Source of the DNA: Pseudomonadota bacterium
Lineage (GTDB): Bacteria; Desulfobacterota; Desulfobacteria; Desulfobacterales; JAHIVH01
Length of the DNA: 64,000 nucleotides
Direction: 5' to 3'
NCBI GenBank assembly: GCA_018816735.1
Contig: JAHIVH010000070.1
Location: 62,001-126,000, forward strand
Positions 8,606-16,788 of this stretch are shown here, piece after piece (the first letter of the stretch is position 1; each line of letters opens with the position of its first letter). The notes beneath the pieces were generated by a model that worked only from the letters and a program-made list of their open reading frames with translations, did no database searches and was not told the DNA's origin. The position numbers and the translations under genes are program-made.

Positions 8606-9346
8606 ATGACACAAGGGGAAGTGTTTCGAATTCAATTTCAGCATTATGTTGGGCGGTTTTCCATTTTTTTAACCGCCCCTTTGTTGGCCATGCTGTTCAA
8701 ACTTATGGGGTATCGAATCAAGAATATAGAAGACGTTAGAAAAAAAATCGGAAACGTTTTCCAAGAACATCCGGGCCCCTGGATTATATGTGCAAACCAC
8801 CTGACAATGGTGGATTCATTTATTCTGTCCTACGGCATGTTTCCGATTTACCGTTTCATTTTGCAATACAATCTGGTACCCTGGAATGTGCCTGAAAAAC
8901 TGAATTTTAATCGAAACATCCTGCTCACTCTTCTCTGCTATCTTTTAAAATGTATACCTGTGATTCGGGGGGGGAATCGAGAATCCATCCGGTCCTTCTT
9001 TTCAAAATGTTCCTATGTTCTTGAAAAAGGCGAAAACCTGATGATTTTTCCCGAAGGGACACGCTCAAGAACCGGTCGCATTGCACCAGATAATGTTTCT
9101 TATGGGGTAGGCAGACTTGTGAGCTGTAATCCTGATTGCCGGATCCTTTGCCTATACCTTCGTGGTGACCGGCAAAATTCATATAGCAATATCCCCCAAT
9201 TTCAAGAATGCTTTTCTATGTTTGTTGACACCGTAGACATAGAAATTAAATCGAAAGGACTTAAGGCGCAAAGAGACTATGCTCAACAAATCATAGGAAA
9301 ACTCGCTGCCATGGAGAAATCGTATTTTGAAACATGCCGGCAATGA
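8606..9346 (+). CDS. 1-acylglycerol-3-phosphate acyltransferase (PlsC-like)
   Basis: The 246-residue protein has acyltransferase motif I NHLTMVD (His65-x4-Asp70) and motif III FPEGTRSR (148-155). A hydrophobic N-terminal segment (about 18-36) suggests membrane attachment. PlsC family enzymes move an acyl chain from acyl-ACP or acyl-CoA to lysophosphatidate or a related acceptor. Inside this cluster it points to delivery of the product acyl chain into a glycerolipid rather than release by a thioesterase, none of which is encoded. The gene starts two bases after the ACP stop and overlaps the next gene by 20 bases. Confidence 0.87.
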   Translation: MTQGEVFRIQFQHYVGRFSIFLTAPLLAMLFKLMGYRIKNIEDVRKKIGNVFQEHPGPWIICANHLTMVDSFILSYGMFPIYRFILQYNLVPWNVPEKLNFNRNILLTLLCYLLKCIPVIRGGNRESIRSFFSKCSYVLEKGENLMIFPEGTRSRTGRIAPDNVSYGVGRLVSCNPDCRILCLYLRGDRQNSYSNIPQFQECFSMFVDTVDIEIKSKGLKAQRDYAQQIIGKLAAMEKSYFETCRQ

Positions 9347-9974
9347 TATTATCGATCTTTCATCACCTCATACCCAAGGAAAGAGTAAAGATAGACGCTA
9401 TGTCAAACGCATTTTGACATCAGAAGAACAAGACGTTGTTTATCGGTCTGTCAAACCGGACAAAATATTATGGGCGTTCTGGGCGGCCAAAGAAACTGCC
9501 TATAAAGCTGTCAGCAAGCTAAACCCTTTTGTTACATCTATCCCTGTGAGATACAATTGTTCCATCGATAAAACGAATAGTAGAAAAAAATTATCGGGAA
9601 TTGTTAAAACGCCTGTATGTGATGTAGCCGTCGCCATTTACACTCACAATGACTTCGTTCATTGTATTGGCATTACCGGTGAGGCAAACCCTGATCATGA
9701 AATTATTTATGGCGTGCATACATTAGATTGCTCGGCTGAACCGGACTTTGACAGGTCTTCCGAGCGCGAATCCAGGTATGTAAGAGAAATGGCTCAAAAA
9801 CGCCTGGAAAGCCATCTTTCCTGGAAAGAGGATGAAATCTCCATAACACAAAACAGGCAGGCCAACGGTATTTTTTATCCTGAAGTTTTTTTAAACAATT
9901 TAAAAACACCTGTTGACCTAAGCTTAAGCCATGATGGCAGATTCGTTGCCTATGCATTTTATGTAAACAGATGA
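9327..9974 (+). CDS. 4'-phosphopantetheinyl transferase superfamily protein
   Basis: This 215-residue protein has the superfamily motifs GNDIIDL (5-11) and FWAAKETAYKA (51-61), the latter being the WxxKE(A/S)xxK signature with the metal-binding Glu. It would convert apo-ACP to holo-ACP using coenzyme A. The start is a TTG inside the PlsC gene with GGAGAAA upstream; the 20-base overlap implies coupling. Length is nearer the Sfp group than AcpS (about 125). Its place next to the NSA-type ACP suggests it serves that carrier. The C-terminal half is poorly conserved by eye. Confidence 0.85.
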   Translation: MKHAGNDIIDLSSPHTQGKSKDRRYVKRILTSEEQDVVYRSVKPDKILWAFWAAKETAYKAVSKLNPFVTSIPVRYNCSIDKTNSRKKLSGIVKTPVCDVAVAIYTHNDFVHCIGITGEANPDHEIIYGVHTLDCSAEPDFDRSSERESRYVREMAQKRLESHLSWKEDEISITQNRQANGIFYPEVFLNNLKTPVDLSLSHDGRFVAYAFYVNR

Positions 9975-10010
9975 ATGATGTTCAAATCAAATTTACAAGG
10001 ATTTTCCCAA

Positions 10011-11147
10011 ATGACATATACACATTCTAAACAGATCGTCATCAGCGGCACAGGTATCTGGGTGCCTGAATATACAATCACAAACGAGGAGCTTGTCTCC
10101 AGCTACAATTTATATGCAGAAAAATTCAACATCATGCATATGCTTGAAATCGCTGCGGGAACAATGGAAGAAAAACCACTATCCAGCGAAAAGTTCATTG
10201 AAAAGGCATCTGGAATAAAATCGAGATATGCCTATACCAAGAAAGGCATTCTGGACATCGATCGGTTATGCCCGGATATTCAAGAAAGAAAAGAAGAAGA
10301 ACTGAGCAATCAGGCAGAGATTGCCATACATGCTGCCCAAAAAGCAATGGCAGCCGCCGGAAAAACACCTGAAGATATTGATGCGGTGATCGTATCATGT
10401 ACCTATACCCAAAGAGCCTATCCGGCCATCGCCATTGAGGTTCAGCAGAATCTCGGCATACAAGGCTTTGGATTTGATATGCTCATGGCGTGCTCCGCTG
10501 CCACCTTCGGCCTGAATCGCGCCTATGATTGCCTGTCTGCCGGATCAGCCAGATGTGTCCTCATCATCAATCCTGAAATTCTAACCCCCCAGGTCAATTA
10601 TCGTGACCGCCAGAGTCATTTCATTTTTGGCGATGTCAGCACGGCCGTTATTATGGAAACAGCTGAAACCTGCACCTCCAACAATCGCGTTGATATTTTA
10701 AGCACACGGTCCATGACCCGCTATTCCAGTAGTATTCGCTCCAATTTTGGATATTTGTCCCAGGCTGCCAATGTGGACCCTTTTGGGCCTGACAAATTAT
10801 TTCATCAGGCTGGCAAACGTGTTTTTGAAGAATTGAGCGGAATGACAGTCAGCCATATCAAGGATCATCTGGCATACCATGATATTGAACCCGAAGCAGT
10901 CGCGCTCTTCTTTCTGCATCAGGCCAATATCAATATGAACCGGATGGTCATCAAACAGCTTTTTCAAAAGGACGTTTTGCAGGAAAAGGCGCCTATCGTT
11001 CTCGATCAGTTTGCAAATACGGCATCTGCAGGATCGATAATCGCCTTTCACCTTCATCATCAAAAGCTGACATCCGGTGATATCGGAATGATCTGTTCTT
11101 TTGGAGCCGGTTATTCTGCTGGCAGCCTTATTTTACGCAAACCATAA
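10011..11147 (+). CDS. Beta-ketoacyl-ACP synthase III-like enzyme, last gene of cluster
   Basis: This 378-residue FabH-superfamily enzyme has the Cys-His-Asn triad: Cys161 in MACSAATFG, His303 in LHQANIN and Asn336 in FANTASAGS. I chose ATG 10011, preceded by AAGGA at a good distance, over ATG 9975, which has no ribosome-binding site. It is about 50 residues longer than E. coli FabH (317), with an extra N-terminal block (EKFIEKASGIKSRYAY) that resembles DarB-type ketosynthases of dialkylresorcinol pathways; that resemblance is from memory. It would start the chain or do a final condensation. No transcription stop with a T-run follows closely. Confidence 0.83.
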   Translation: MTYTHSKQIVISGTGIWVPEYTITNEELVSSYNLYAEKFNIMHMLEIAAGTMEEKPLSSEKFIEKASGIKSRYAYTKKGILDIDRLCPDIQERKEEELSNQAEIAIHAAQKAMAAAGKTPEDIDAVIVSCTYTQRAYPAIAIEVQQNLGIQGFGFDMLMACSAATFGLNRAYDCLSAGSARCVLIINPEILTPQVNYRDRQSHFIFGDVSTAVIMETAETCTSNNRVDILSTRSMTRYSSSIRSNFGYLSQAANVDPFGPDKLFHQAGKRVFEELSGMTVSHIKDHLAYHDIEPEAVALFFLHQANINMNRMVIKQLFQKDVLQEKAPIVLDQFANTASAGSIIAFHLHHQKLTSGDIGMICSFGAGYSAGSLILRKP

Positions 11148-11157
11148 ACCCGACAAA

Positions 11158-11188
11158 ACATGGGCACCTTCTTCAAAACCTGCCATGT
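11158..11188 (+). terminator. Weak hairpin after the FAS-like cluster
   Basis: ACATGG (11158-11163) pairs with CCATGT (11183-11188), with two further inner pairs. It lies 10 bases after the last stop of the cluster but has no T-run, so it may be a Rho-dependent end or mRNA-stabilising hairpin rather than an intrinsic terminator. Confidence 0.3.
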
Positions 11189-11257
11189 AAGTCTGATTTC
11201 TGTTGATATTCATTAAATTTTCAATTAAAACGAATATTTATTTCACGTTATTCTCTC

Positions 11258-11292
11258 GCACAATATATTGACATTTTGTCAATATATTGTGC
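11258..11292. promoter_or_regulatory. Perfect 16-bp inverted repeat upstream of ADH synthase
   Basis: The arm GCACAATATATTGACA (11258-11273) is followed by TTT and its exact reverse complement (11277-11292). A further partial half-site ACAATATATA occurs at 11311-11320. No T-run follows, so it is not a classic terminator. It contains a TTGACA -35-like hexamer (11268-11273). It lies 53 bases before the next start codon, a place fitting an operator. Confidence 0.55.
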
Positions 11293-11344
11293 ATAGCGAT
11301 TAATCTGGTTACAATATATAGATGTCTAACTGAAGGAGTGTGGC

Positions 11345-12163
11345 ATGATAAATATTGGGAAATCTATTCGTATGGAAAGAATCATGAATAGAAATACAAA
11401 GAAAGTTGTCGTTGTTCCCATGGATCACGGTGCAACAGTCGGCCCCATTGATGGCTTAATCAATCTTTCCCAGGCTGTTAACATGGTTGCAGAAGGTGGG
11501 GCAAATGCCGTTATCGGACATGTGGGGCTACCTAGATATGGTCACAGGCACCATGGAAAAGACATCGGATTGATTCTCCACCTTTCCGCTTCATCCGTGC
11601 TTTCTCCCAAGCCCAATAAAAAAGTCCTTGTAAATACCGTTGAAAACGCTCTTCGCTTGGGCGCTGACGGTGTTTCCATTCACGTGAATGTGGGTGATGA
11701 AAACGAGGCGGAAATGCTTGCCGATTTTGGAAGAATTGCAGTGGAATGTACATACTGGGGCCTGCCTCTCATCGCAATGATGTATCCCCGGGGCCCTAAA
11801 ATTGATGATGAAAAGTCTTTAGACGCCGTAAAAATTGCGGCCCGAATCGGGGCAGAATTAGGTGCTGACTTCGTTAAAACCAATTACACGGGTGATCTGG
11901 ATTCTTTCGCAAAAGTCGTTGAAGGATGTCCTGCACCTGTTCTTATTGCCGGCGGCAGCAAAGCAAGTACGGAAGAAATGTTTAAAACCATAGAAGATGC
12001 CATGCTGGCCGGGGCAAGTGGTCTTTCAATTGGAAGAAATGTATTTCAGCATAAAAATCCGACCCTGTTTGTCAAAGCGGCCTGCGCCATTGTCCATGAC
12101 AATCTAACTGCAAAAGAAGCCCTTGAAATGCTAAAAGATGAGTCACACGCACACCAATCATGA
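11345..12163 (+). CDS. 2-amino-3,7-dideoxy-D-threo-hept-6-ulosonate (ADH) synthase, class I aldolase
   Basis: This 272-residue DhnA-type class I aldolase has the N-terminal MDHGATVGPIDGL motif typical of archaeal MJ0400-like enzymes and a Schiff-base lysine in ADFVKTNYTGD. Members join a ketose fragment with aspartate semialdehyde in the first step of an alternative route to dehydroquinate, replacing DAHP synthase; this route is known from methanogens and some Desulfobacterota. A fructose-bisphosphate aldolase role is the alternative, but the MDHGxxxGP motif favours ADH synthase. GAAGGAG precedes the ATG. The partner dehydroquinate synthase II is not in the window. It stands alone after a perfect inverted repeat. 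Confidence 0.8.
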   Translation: MINIGKSIRMERIMNRNTKKVVVVPMDHGATVGPIDGLINLSQAVNMVAEGGANAVIGHVGLPRYGHRHHGKDIGLILHLSASSVLSPKPNKKVLVNTVENALRLGADGVSIHVNVGDENEAEMLADFGRIAVECTYWGLPLIAMMYPRGPKIDDEKSLDAVKIAARIGAELGADFVKTNYTGDLDSFAKVVEGCPAPVLIAGGSKASTEEMFKTIEDAMLAGASGLSIGRNVFQHKNPTLFVKAACAIVHDNLTAKEALEMLKDESHAHQS

Positions 12164-12225
12164 CAGGTCAATCACAGCAGGTGAAATGGGGTATTTTTCA
12201 TTGCGAAATTAAATAAGGCAAACTT

Positions 12226-13881
12226 TTGATAAAACGCGTATTAAAAAAAATTTTCCCCTGGTTCACAAAAAAATCTGAAGACCAGGATAAACAGCAAGAC
12301 GATTTCCTCAAAACAAAAATAACTGGCGCCCAAGAAGAAGGCAAAACAGATCTTTCTGTACAAACAGAATCTGACAAAACCTTTATCAGAAAGGGACGAA
12401 GGAGACCGGATACTCGCAAACCCGAAAAAAAGGGTCCGATCTCCGGTAATGTTTTGGAGGCTGAAAACAAATGGGACATTAGCACATTTGATGTTCCTCC
12501 TAAAGATGGCTACACCCGGTTCCATGACCTTGAATTGCCTGTACCCATCATGCATGGCATTTTCGATCTTGGTTTCAAGTATTGTACGGCTATCCAGGCG
12601 GAAATACTCCCCAAGGCACTGAAACGTCAGGATGCAATTGGCCAGGCCCAAACCGGTACCGGAAAAAGTGCCGCTTTTCTGATTGCCATTTTCACTCAAT
12701 TTTTAAAAACACCTTTAAAAGGCAGAAGACCCAGAGGCACACCAAGAGCCCTCATCCTCTCCCCAACACGCGAACTTGCTCTCCAGATTGAAAAAGATGC
12801 TGTAGCCCTCAGTAAATATACCCGTTTAAAGATCCTATCGGTTTATGGCGGTTTAGGATATGACTATCAGAAAAACACACTTAAAAATAACATTATCGAT
12901 ATCGTGGTTGCCACACCGGGCAGATTGCTCGATTTCAAAAGCCAGCATATCATCAACCTGAATAAAGTAGAGTGTCTGGTCATTGACGAGGCAGACAGAA
13001 TGCTGGATATGGGATTTATCCCTGATATACGAAAAATCGTAAACAGCACACCCCCAAAATCCAGCCGCCAGACCATGTTTTTCAGTGCAACCCTGAATGA
13101 AGACGTAAACAGACTGGCCCAGCAATGGACACGGGATTCTTTTGGCGTTGAAATTCAACCCGAGCATATCGCATCAGACAGCATCAATCAAATTGTTTAT
13201 CTGGTAACAACAGATGAGAAATATCCACTCCTTTATAATCTGATTACCAAACAAAACCTGGAGCGGGTCATTATTTTTACAAACCGACGAGACCAGGCAA
13301 GAACACTCTCCGATCATTTGACCGGAAACACTGTTTCAAACGCCCTCATTTCAGGAGACCTTGACCAGAAAAAACGGATCAAGGCCCTGGAAAATTTCAG
13401 AGAAGGAAAAATCAGGGTACTGGTTGCCACAGATGTTGCATCCCGTGGTATTCATATTGATAATATCAGTCATGTGATCAACTATAATTTCCCGAATGAT
13501 CCGGAGCATTATGTCCATCGCATTGGCCGTACGGGAAGGGCTGGCGCCACAGGCATATCCATCAGTTTTGCCTGTGAGGAAGATTCATTCTATATTCCTG
13601 CCATTGAAAAAGTGCTTGGAAATGAGTTGAAATGTGAGTATCCTGAACCTGAGCTGCTTGAAACGCCGCCAATGCCAGTCCACCCTGTTTCATCCTCATC
13701 CAAAAGCAGCCCAAACAGCTCCCGAAAACCCGGAAAGAAATCTTATCCAAAAAGGACTGAAAAACAAAACACTAATCCCAAAAAAAAATATAATAGCCGG
13801 TCAAAGTCTCCTTTAAAACAGAGACCAAAACCGGCCGGCCGCAACCCAAAAGGCAAACCAGCCCCCCCGGCCGAAGATTAA
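12226..13881 (+). CDS. DEAD-box RNA helicase, RhlE/RhlB-like, with basic tail
   Basis: The 551-residue protein starts at TTG 12226, since no ATG precedes the conserved core. About 100 charged residues lead into the helicase core: Q-motif, AQTGTGKS, PTRELA, TPGR, DEAD, SAT and HRIGRTGR. The last 75 residues are a Lys/Ser/Pro-rich disordered tail that would bind RNA. It probably unwinds structured RNA in ribosome assembly or mRNA turnover. A second, shorter RhlE-like helicase lies at 38023. The ribosome-binding site is weak (AATAAGG), and the start is the least certain part. Confidence 0.9.
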   Translation: MIKRVLKKIFPWFTKKSEDQDKQQDDFLKTKITGAQEEGKTDLSVQTESDKTFIRKGRRRPDTRKPEKKGPISGNVLEAENKWDISTFDVPPKDGYTRFHDLELPVPIMHGIFDLGFKYCTAIQAEILPKALKRQDAIGQAQTGTGKSAAFLIAIFTQFLKTPLKGRRPRGTPRALILSPTRELALQIEKDAVALSKYTRLKILSVYGGLGYDYQKNTLKNNIIDIVVATPGRLLDFKSQHIINLNKVECLVIDEADRMLDMGFIPDIRKIVNSTPPKSSRQTMFFSATLNEDVNRLAQQWTRDSFGVEIQPEHIASDSINQIVYLVTTDEKYPLLYNLITKQNLERVIIFTNRRDQARTLSDHLTGNTVSNALISGDLDQKKRIKALENFREGKIRVLVATDVASRGIHIDNISHVINYNFPNDPEHYVHRIGRTGRAGATGISISFACEEDSFYIPAIEKVLGNELKCEYPEPELLETPPMPVHPVSSSSKSSPNSSRKPGKKSYPKRTEKQNTNPKKKYNSRSKSPLKQRPKPAGRNPKGKPAPPAED

Positions 13882-13950
13882 ATATGGCTACCCAATGTCA
13901 ACACAATCGGAATATAGAATCATCCATCGGATATCATCAAGGAGATAAAT

Positions 13951-14382
13951 ATGACGGCTATTATTGAAATCTTGCCTGGCAGAACATATATGGGAAAAAT
14001 CTCTTATGGCAGCGACTTTCTTGAGGAGGTAAATGCCTTTTGTTTGTCTAAAAATATTCGGCTTGGCCGTATTGATGCCATTGGTGCGGTTAAAAGAGCG
14101 ACCATTGGGTTTTATGATCACGAATCCCGTGAATATAAATTCCTGGAATATGAAAAACCTCTTGAAATTCTTTCTCTCATCGGAAATATTTCTATAAAGG
14201 ATAACAAACCCATGGTGCATGCTCATGTTACACTGTCAGATGAAAACGGCATGGCATTTGGGGGGCATCTGGCGCCGGGAACCCTTATTTTTGCATGTGA
14301 ATTCACTGTTCAGGAATTTATTGGTGAATCCCTCAACAGAGGGTTTGATGAAGCCACAGGTTTACCGTTATGGGACATATAA
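13951..14382 (+). CDS. PPC/DUF296 domain protein
   Basis: This 143-residue protein is a single PPC (plants and prokaryotes conserved, DUF296) domain, with the signature HAHVTLSDENGMAFGGHL near residues 90-107. The cluster of histidines suggests metal binding. Bacterial members are trimeric and often annotated as DNA-binding by analogy with plant AT-hook proteins, but this one has no AT-hook, so its function is unknown. AAGGAGA precedes the ATG. The 3' end overlaps or abuts the HAD hydrolase gene, implying co-expression. Confidence 0.85.
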   Translation: MTAIIEILPGRTYMGKISYGSDFLEEVNAFCLSKNIRLGRIDAIGAVKRATIGFYDHESREYKFLEYEKPLEILSLIGNISIKDNKPMVHAHVTLSDENGMAFGGHLAPGTLIFACEFTVQEFIGESLNRGFDEATGLPLWDI

Positions 14383-15083
14383 AGAGGAGTATGACGCAAC
14401 CTGACAATGAAAAACCGTTTGACGTACTTCTGTTTGACCTGGGCGGCATTTTTGTCAAACTGAGCGGTGCTCCTCGCATGATGGCTTTGACAAGAGAAAC
14501 ACTTTCCATTGATGAATTGTGGACAAAATGGCTTGATTCACCGAGTGTAAAGAACTTTGAATCCGGCAAGTCCTCTTCAAAAGAATTTGCAATGGCCATG
14601 GTAGATGAATTTGGCCTAATCATTGACCCCTTACAGTTTCTGGAAGAATTTGCAGAATGGTCAAACACGCTTTACCCGGGCACCAGGACGCTCCTCAACA
14701 CGTTGTCTGCCAACTATACCCTGGCAAGCCTTTCAAATACCAATTTTATTCACTGGGAATATTTCTGTGAGGATCTCAAGCTGCCGGACCTGTTTCATTA
14801 CAATTTCCCCTCCCATGAAACAGGATATATCAAACCGGACAAAGAGGCATTTATCAATGTAATCCAGACTCTTTCCTGTCGGCCCGAACGTATTCTTTTC
14901 ATAGATGATATTCAGCAGAATGTGGATAGTGCCAGAAAAACAGGTATGGCTGCCATCAGGGTAAAGGGGATCGATCAGGTCGCCACAAGCCTGCACAAAA
15001 TGGGTGTTCTCAACGATATTCGCTTTAACCCGTCAGACCCCTCAACGACGATGGAAGATCTCCGTTTTTACCCGACACGCTGA
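14370..15083 (+). CDS. HAD-superfamily hydrolase
   Basis: The 237-residue protein has the HAD motifs: FDLGGIF (motif I, where the second Asp of DxD is Gly), LSNTN (motif II Ser/Thr), the GYIKPDKEAF motif III lysine, and FIDDIQQN (motif IV). The altered motif I (DLGG) is common in HAD-IA phosphatases of the YihX type. The substrate is unknown. The start is uncertain: ATG 14370 overlaps the previous gene, while ATG 14391 is preceded by GAGGAG at too short a distance. It ends 35 bases before a convergent sodium-pump gene. Confidence 0.85.
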   Translation: MGHIKRSMTQPDNEKPFDVLLFDLGGIFVKLSGAPRMMALTRETLSIDELWTKWLDSPSVKNFESGKSSSKEFAMAMVDEFGLIIDPLQFLEEFAEWSNTLYPGTRTLLNTLSANYTLASLSNTNFIHWEYFCEDLKLPDLFHYNFPSHETGYIKPDKEAFINVIQTLSCRPERILFIDDIQQNVDSARKTGMAAIRVKGIDQVATSLHKMGVLNDIRFNPSDPSTTMEDLRFYPTR

Positions 15084-15118
15084 AATATTCCCCTGAATCG
15101 AACCACCGTTCCCGGGTA

Positions 15119-16258
15119 TCAGGTCATGAAGCTCCATAATATACCTGCGGCAATCGCAGATCCGATAACTCCTGAAGAGTTACAGGCCATAGCATGCATC
15201 AAAAGAAAATTCGAAGGATCTGCCTCGCGTCCCATCAGATGAACTTCACGGGCAGAACCCGGTACAGCGGAAACACCGGCGGCGCCCAGAAGCGGATTGA
15301 TTTTTTCCTTTAAAAAAAGATTCATGATCTTCGCAAAAATCACACCTGATGCCGTGGCAATACTGAAGGCACATGCGCCCAGTAAAAAGATGCCTACCGA
15401 TTTGGGCGTTAAAAAAACATCGCCCTGGGTACTGGCGCCAACCGTTAATCCCAAAATAATGGTAGCGGTGTCAATGATTGCATTTCTGGCTGTTTCTGCA
15501 AGACGATCGGTTTCACCACATTCTTTCAGAAGATTACCCAAAAACAGCATGCCCAGAAGCGGAAGGGCTGTCGGGGCTACAAAACAACAGAGAAGCAGTC
15601 CCACGATAGGAAAGATAATCCTTTCTCTTTTGGATACATCTCTGGGGGTTGACATTCTAATCAATCGCTCCTTTTTCGTAGTGAGGAGTCTCATGATAGG
15701 CGGTTGAATAACCGGAATGAGGGCCATGTAAGAGTATGCGGCAATGGCAATGGGGCCAATCAGGTGCGGGGCCAGTTTTGCGGTAAGAAATATGGATGTG
15801 GGGCCATCTGCACCCCCGATGATCGCAATCGATGCAGCTTCCTTTGGCAGGAATCCCAGCGCAAGTGCACCTAACAGGGTGAAAAAGACCCCCATCTGGG
15901 CAGCAGCACCCAAAAGCATCAGGTTGGGCCGGGCGAGAAGAGATGAAAAATCCGTCATGGCGCCCAGGCCAAGAAAAACAAGGGATGGATATATACCTGT
16001 TGTGACGCCAAAGTATAAATAATTCAATACGCTGCCTTTTTCATAAAGCCCCAGCCCAAACCCTTTAAAGAACGGAATATTACCCACCAGAATCCCAAAT
16101 CCGATGGGGATTAAAAGCAACGGTTCATATCCTTTGGCAATACCCAGGTAAATAAACGTGCATCCGGCAAATATCATGATGATCTGACGGTAATCTGCCA
16201 GATAAAACCCTGTATTAATAAAAAATTGATTTAACATATGTAATATATTTTCTAACAT
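15119..16258 (-). CDS. Sodium-translocating decarboxylase beta subunit (OadB/MmdB/GcdB family)
   Basis: The 379-residue polytopic protein has about ten hydrophobic segments and the family hallmark GGADGPTSI with the conserved Asp implicated in Na+ transport and carboxybiotin decarboxylation. It would couple decarboxylation of a carboxybiotin carrier to Na+ export across the inner membrane. The OadG-like gamma subunit lies just upstream. No carboxyltransferase is next to it; candidates lie about 35 kb away (50961-55039). Whether the substrate is oxaloacetate, methylmalonyl-CoA or glutaconyl-CoA cannot be told from this subunit. Confidence 0.9.
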   Translation of the reverse strand: MLENILHMLNQFFINTGFYLADYRQIIMIFAGCTFIYLGIAKGYEPLLLIPIGFGILVGNIPFFKGFGLGLYEKGSVLNYLYFGVTTGIYPSLVFLGLGAMTDFSSLLARPNLMLLGAAAQMGVFFTLLGALALGFLPKEAASIAIIGGADGPTSIFLTAKLAPHLIGPIAIAAYSYMALIPVIQPPIMRLLTTKKERLIRMSTPRDVSKRERIIFPIVGLLLCCFVAPTALPLLGMLFLGNLLKECGETDRLAETARNAIIDTATIILGLTVGASTQGDVFLTPKSVGIFLLGACAFSIATASGVIFAKIMNLFLKEKINPLLGAAGVSAVPGSAREVHLMGREADPSNFLLMHAMACNSSGVIGSAIAAGILWSFMT

Positions 16259-16297
16259 GAATCGACTCCAACGTATCTATATTAACTTCAATTGTTA

Positions 16298-16717
16298 TCA
16301 ATGATTCCAGCTGAACAATCCCTCTTCAACTGCTGACAAAATGCCTGCCTGCCTGAAAGAGGAAATGGTCAGATGCGGGTGCGGATAATCATTTTCCCGT
16401 GCCACCTTATACAAATCAACCAGTTGAAATGGATGGTCCAACAGTTCAAGCAACGGCTCATATAATTGGGCAGCCTCCTCGATATCCTCAGGAAAACGAG
16501 CCGGGGTTGGTATTTTCCTGACAACGTTTGCTTTGACACTTGCCTCATCCGCATTTGCCTGTTCAGGTGATTTTTTTCTAGAGTCCCAGAAAGCCAGAAG
16601 CTTGTGCAACTGGGAGATCACGACTGATAAAAAAATCAGACATAAAAAATCGATAGATGCACCGGCGATGGCCATCGACCACCCGTTGTTGGCGCTGATT
16701 GCTTGGAATCCGTACAA
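16298..16717 (-). CDS. OadG-like gamma subunit of sodium-pump decarboxylase
   Basis: The 139-residue protein has one N-terminal membrane helix (about 12-38), a charged linker and a soluble C-terminal part. Family gamma subunits anchor the complex between beta and the carboxyltransferase. The Ala-Pro/His-rich tail of some OadG proteins is absent; instead the C-terminal 80 residues form a compact predicted helical region (ARFPEDIEEAAQLYEPLLEL). Assignment therefore rests on topology plus the adjacent beta gene, 39 bases downstream. A divergent accessory subunit is the alternative. Confidence 0.65.
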   Translation of the reverse strand: MYGFQAISANNGWSMAIAGASIDFLCLIFLSVVISQLHKLLAFWDSRKKSPEQANADEASVKANVVRKIPTPARFPEDIEEAAQLYEPLLELLDHPFQLVDLYKVARENDYPHPHLTISSFRQAGILSAVEEGLFSWNH

Positions 16718-16788
16718 TTTTGACCTCCTTAAAGCCAGGGTATTAAAATATTCTGGTTATTCATCAGATAACCATTTTTTATTTATTA

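Noticed and set aside
3165..11147. Aryl polyene or polyketide cluster
   Set aside because: No ammonia lyase, adenylation enzyme, chain-length-factor ketosynthase or thioesterase; a full reduction set is present, so a fatty-acid-type product is more likely.
11258..11292. Intrinsic terminator
   Set aside because: A very strong hairpin but no T-run on either strand, and it lies close to the next start codon.
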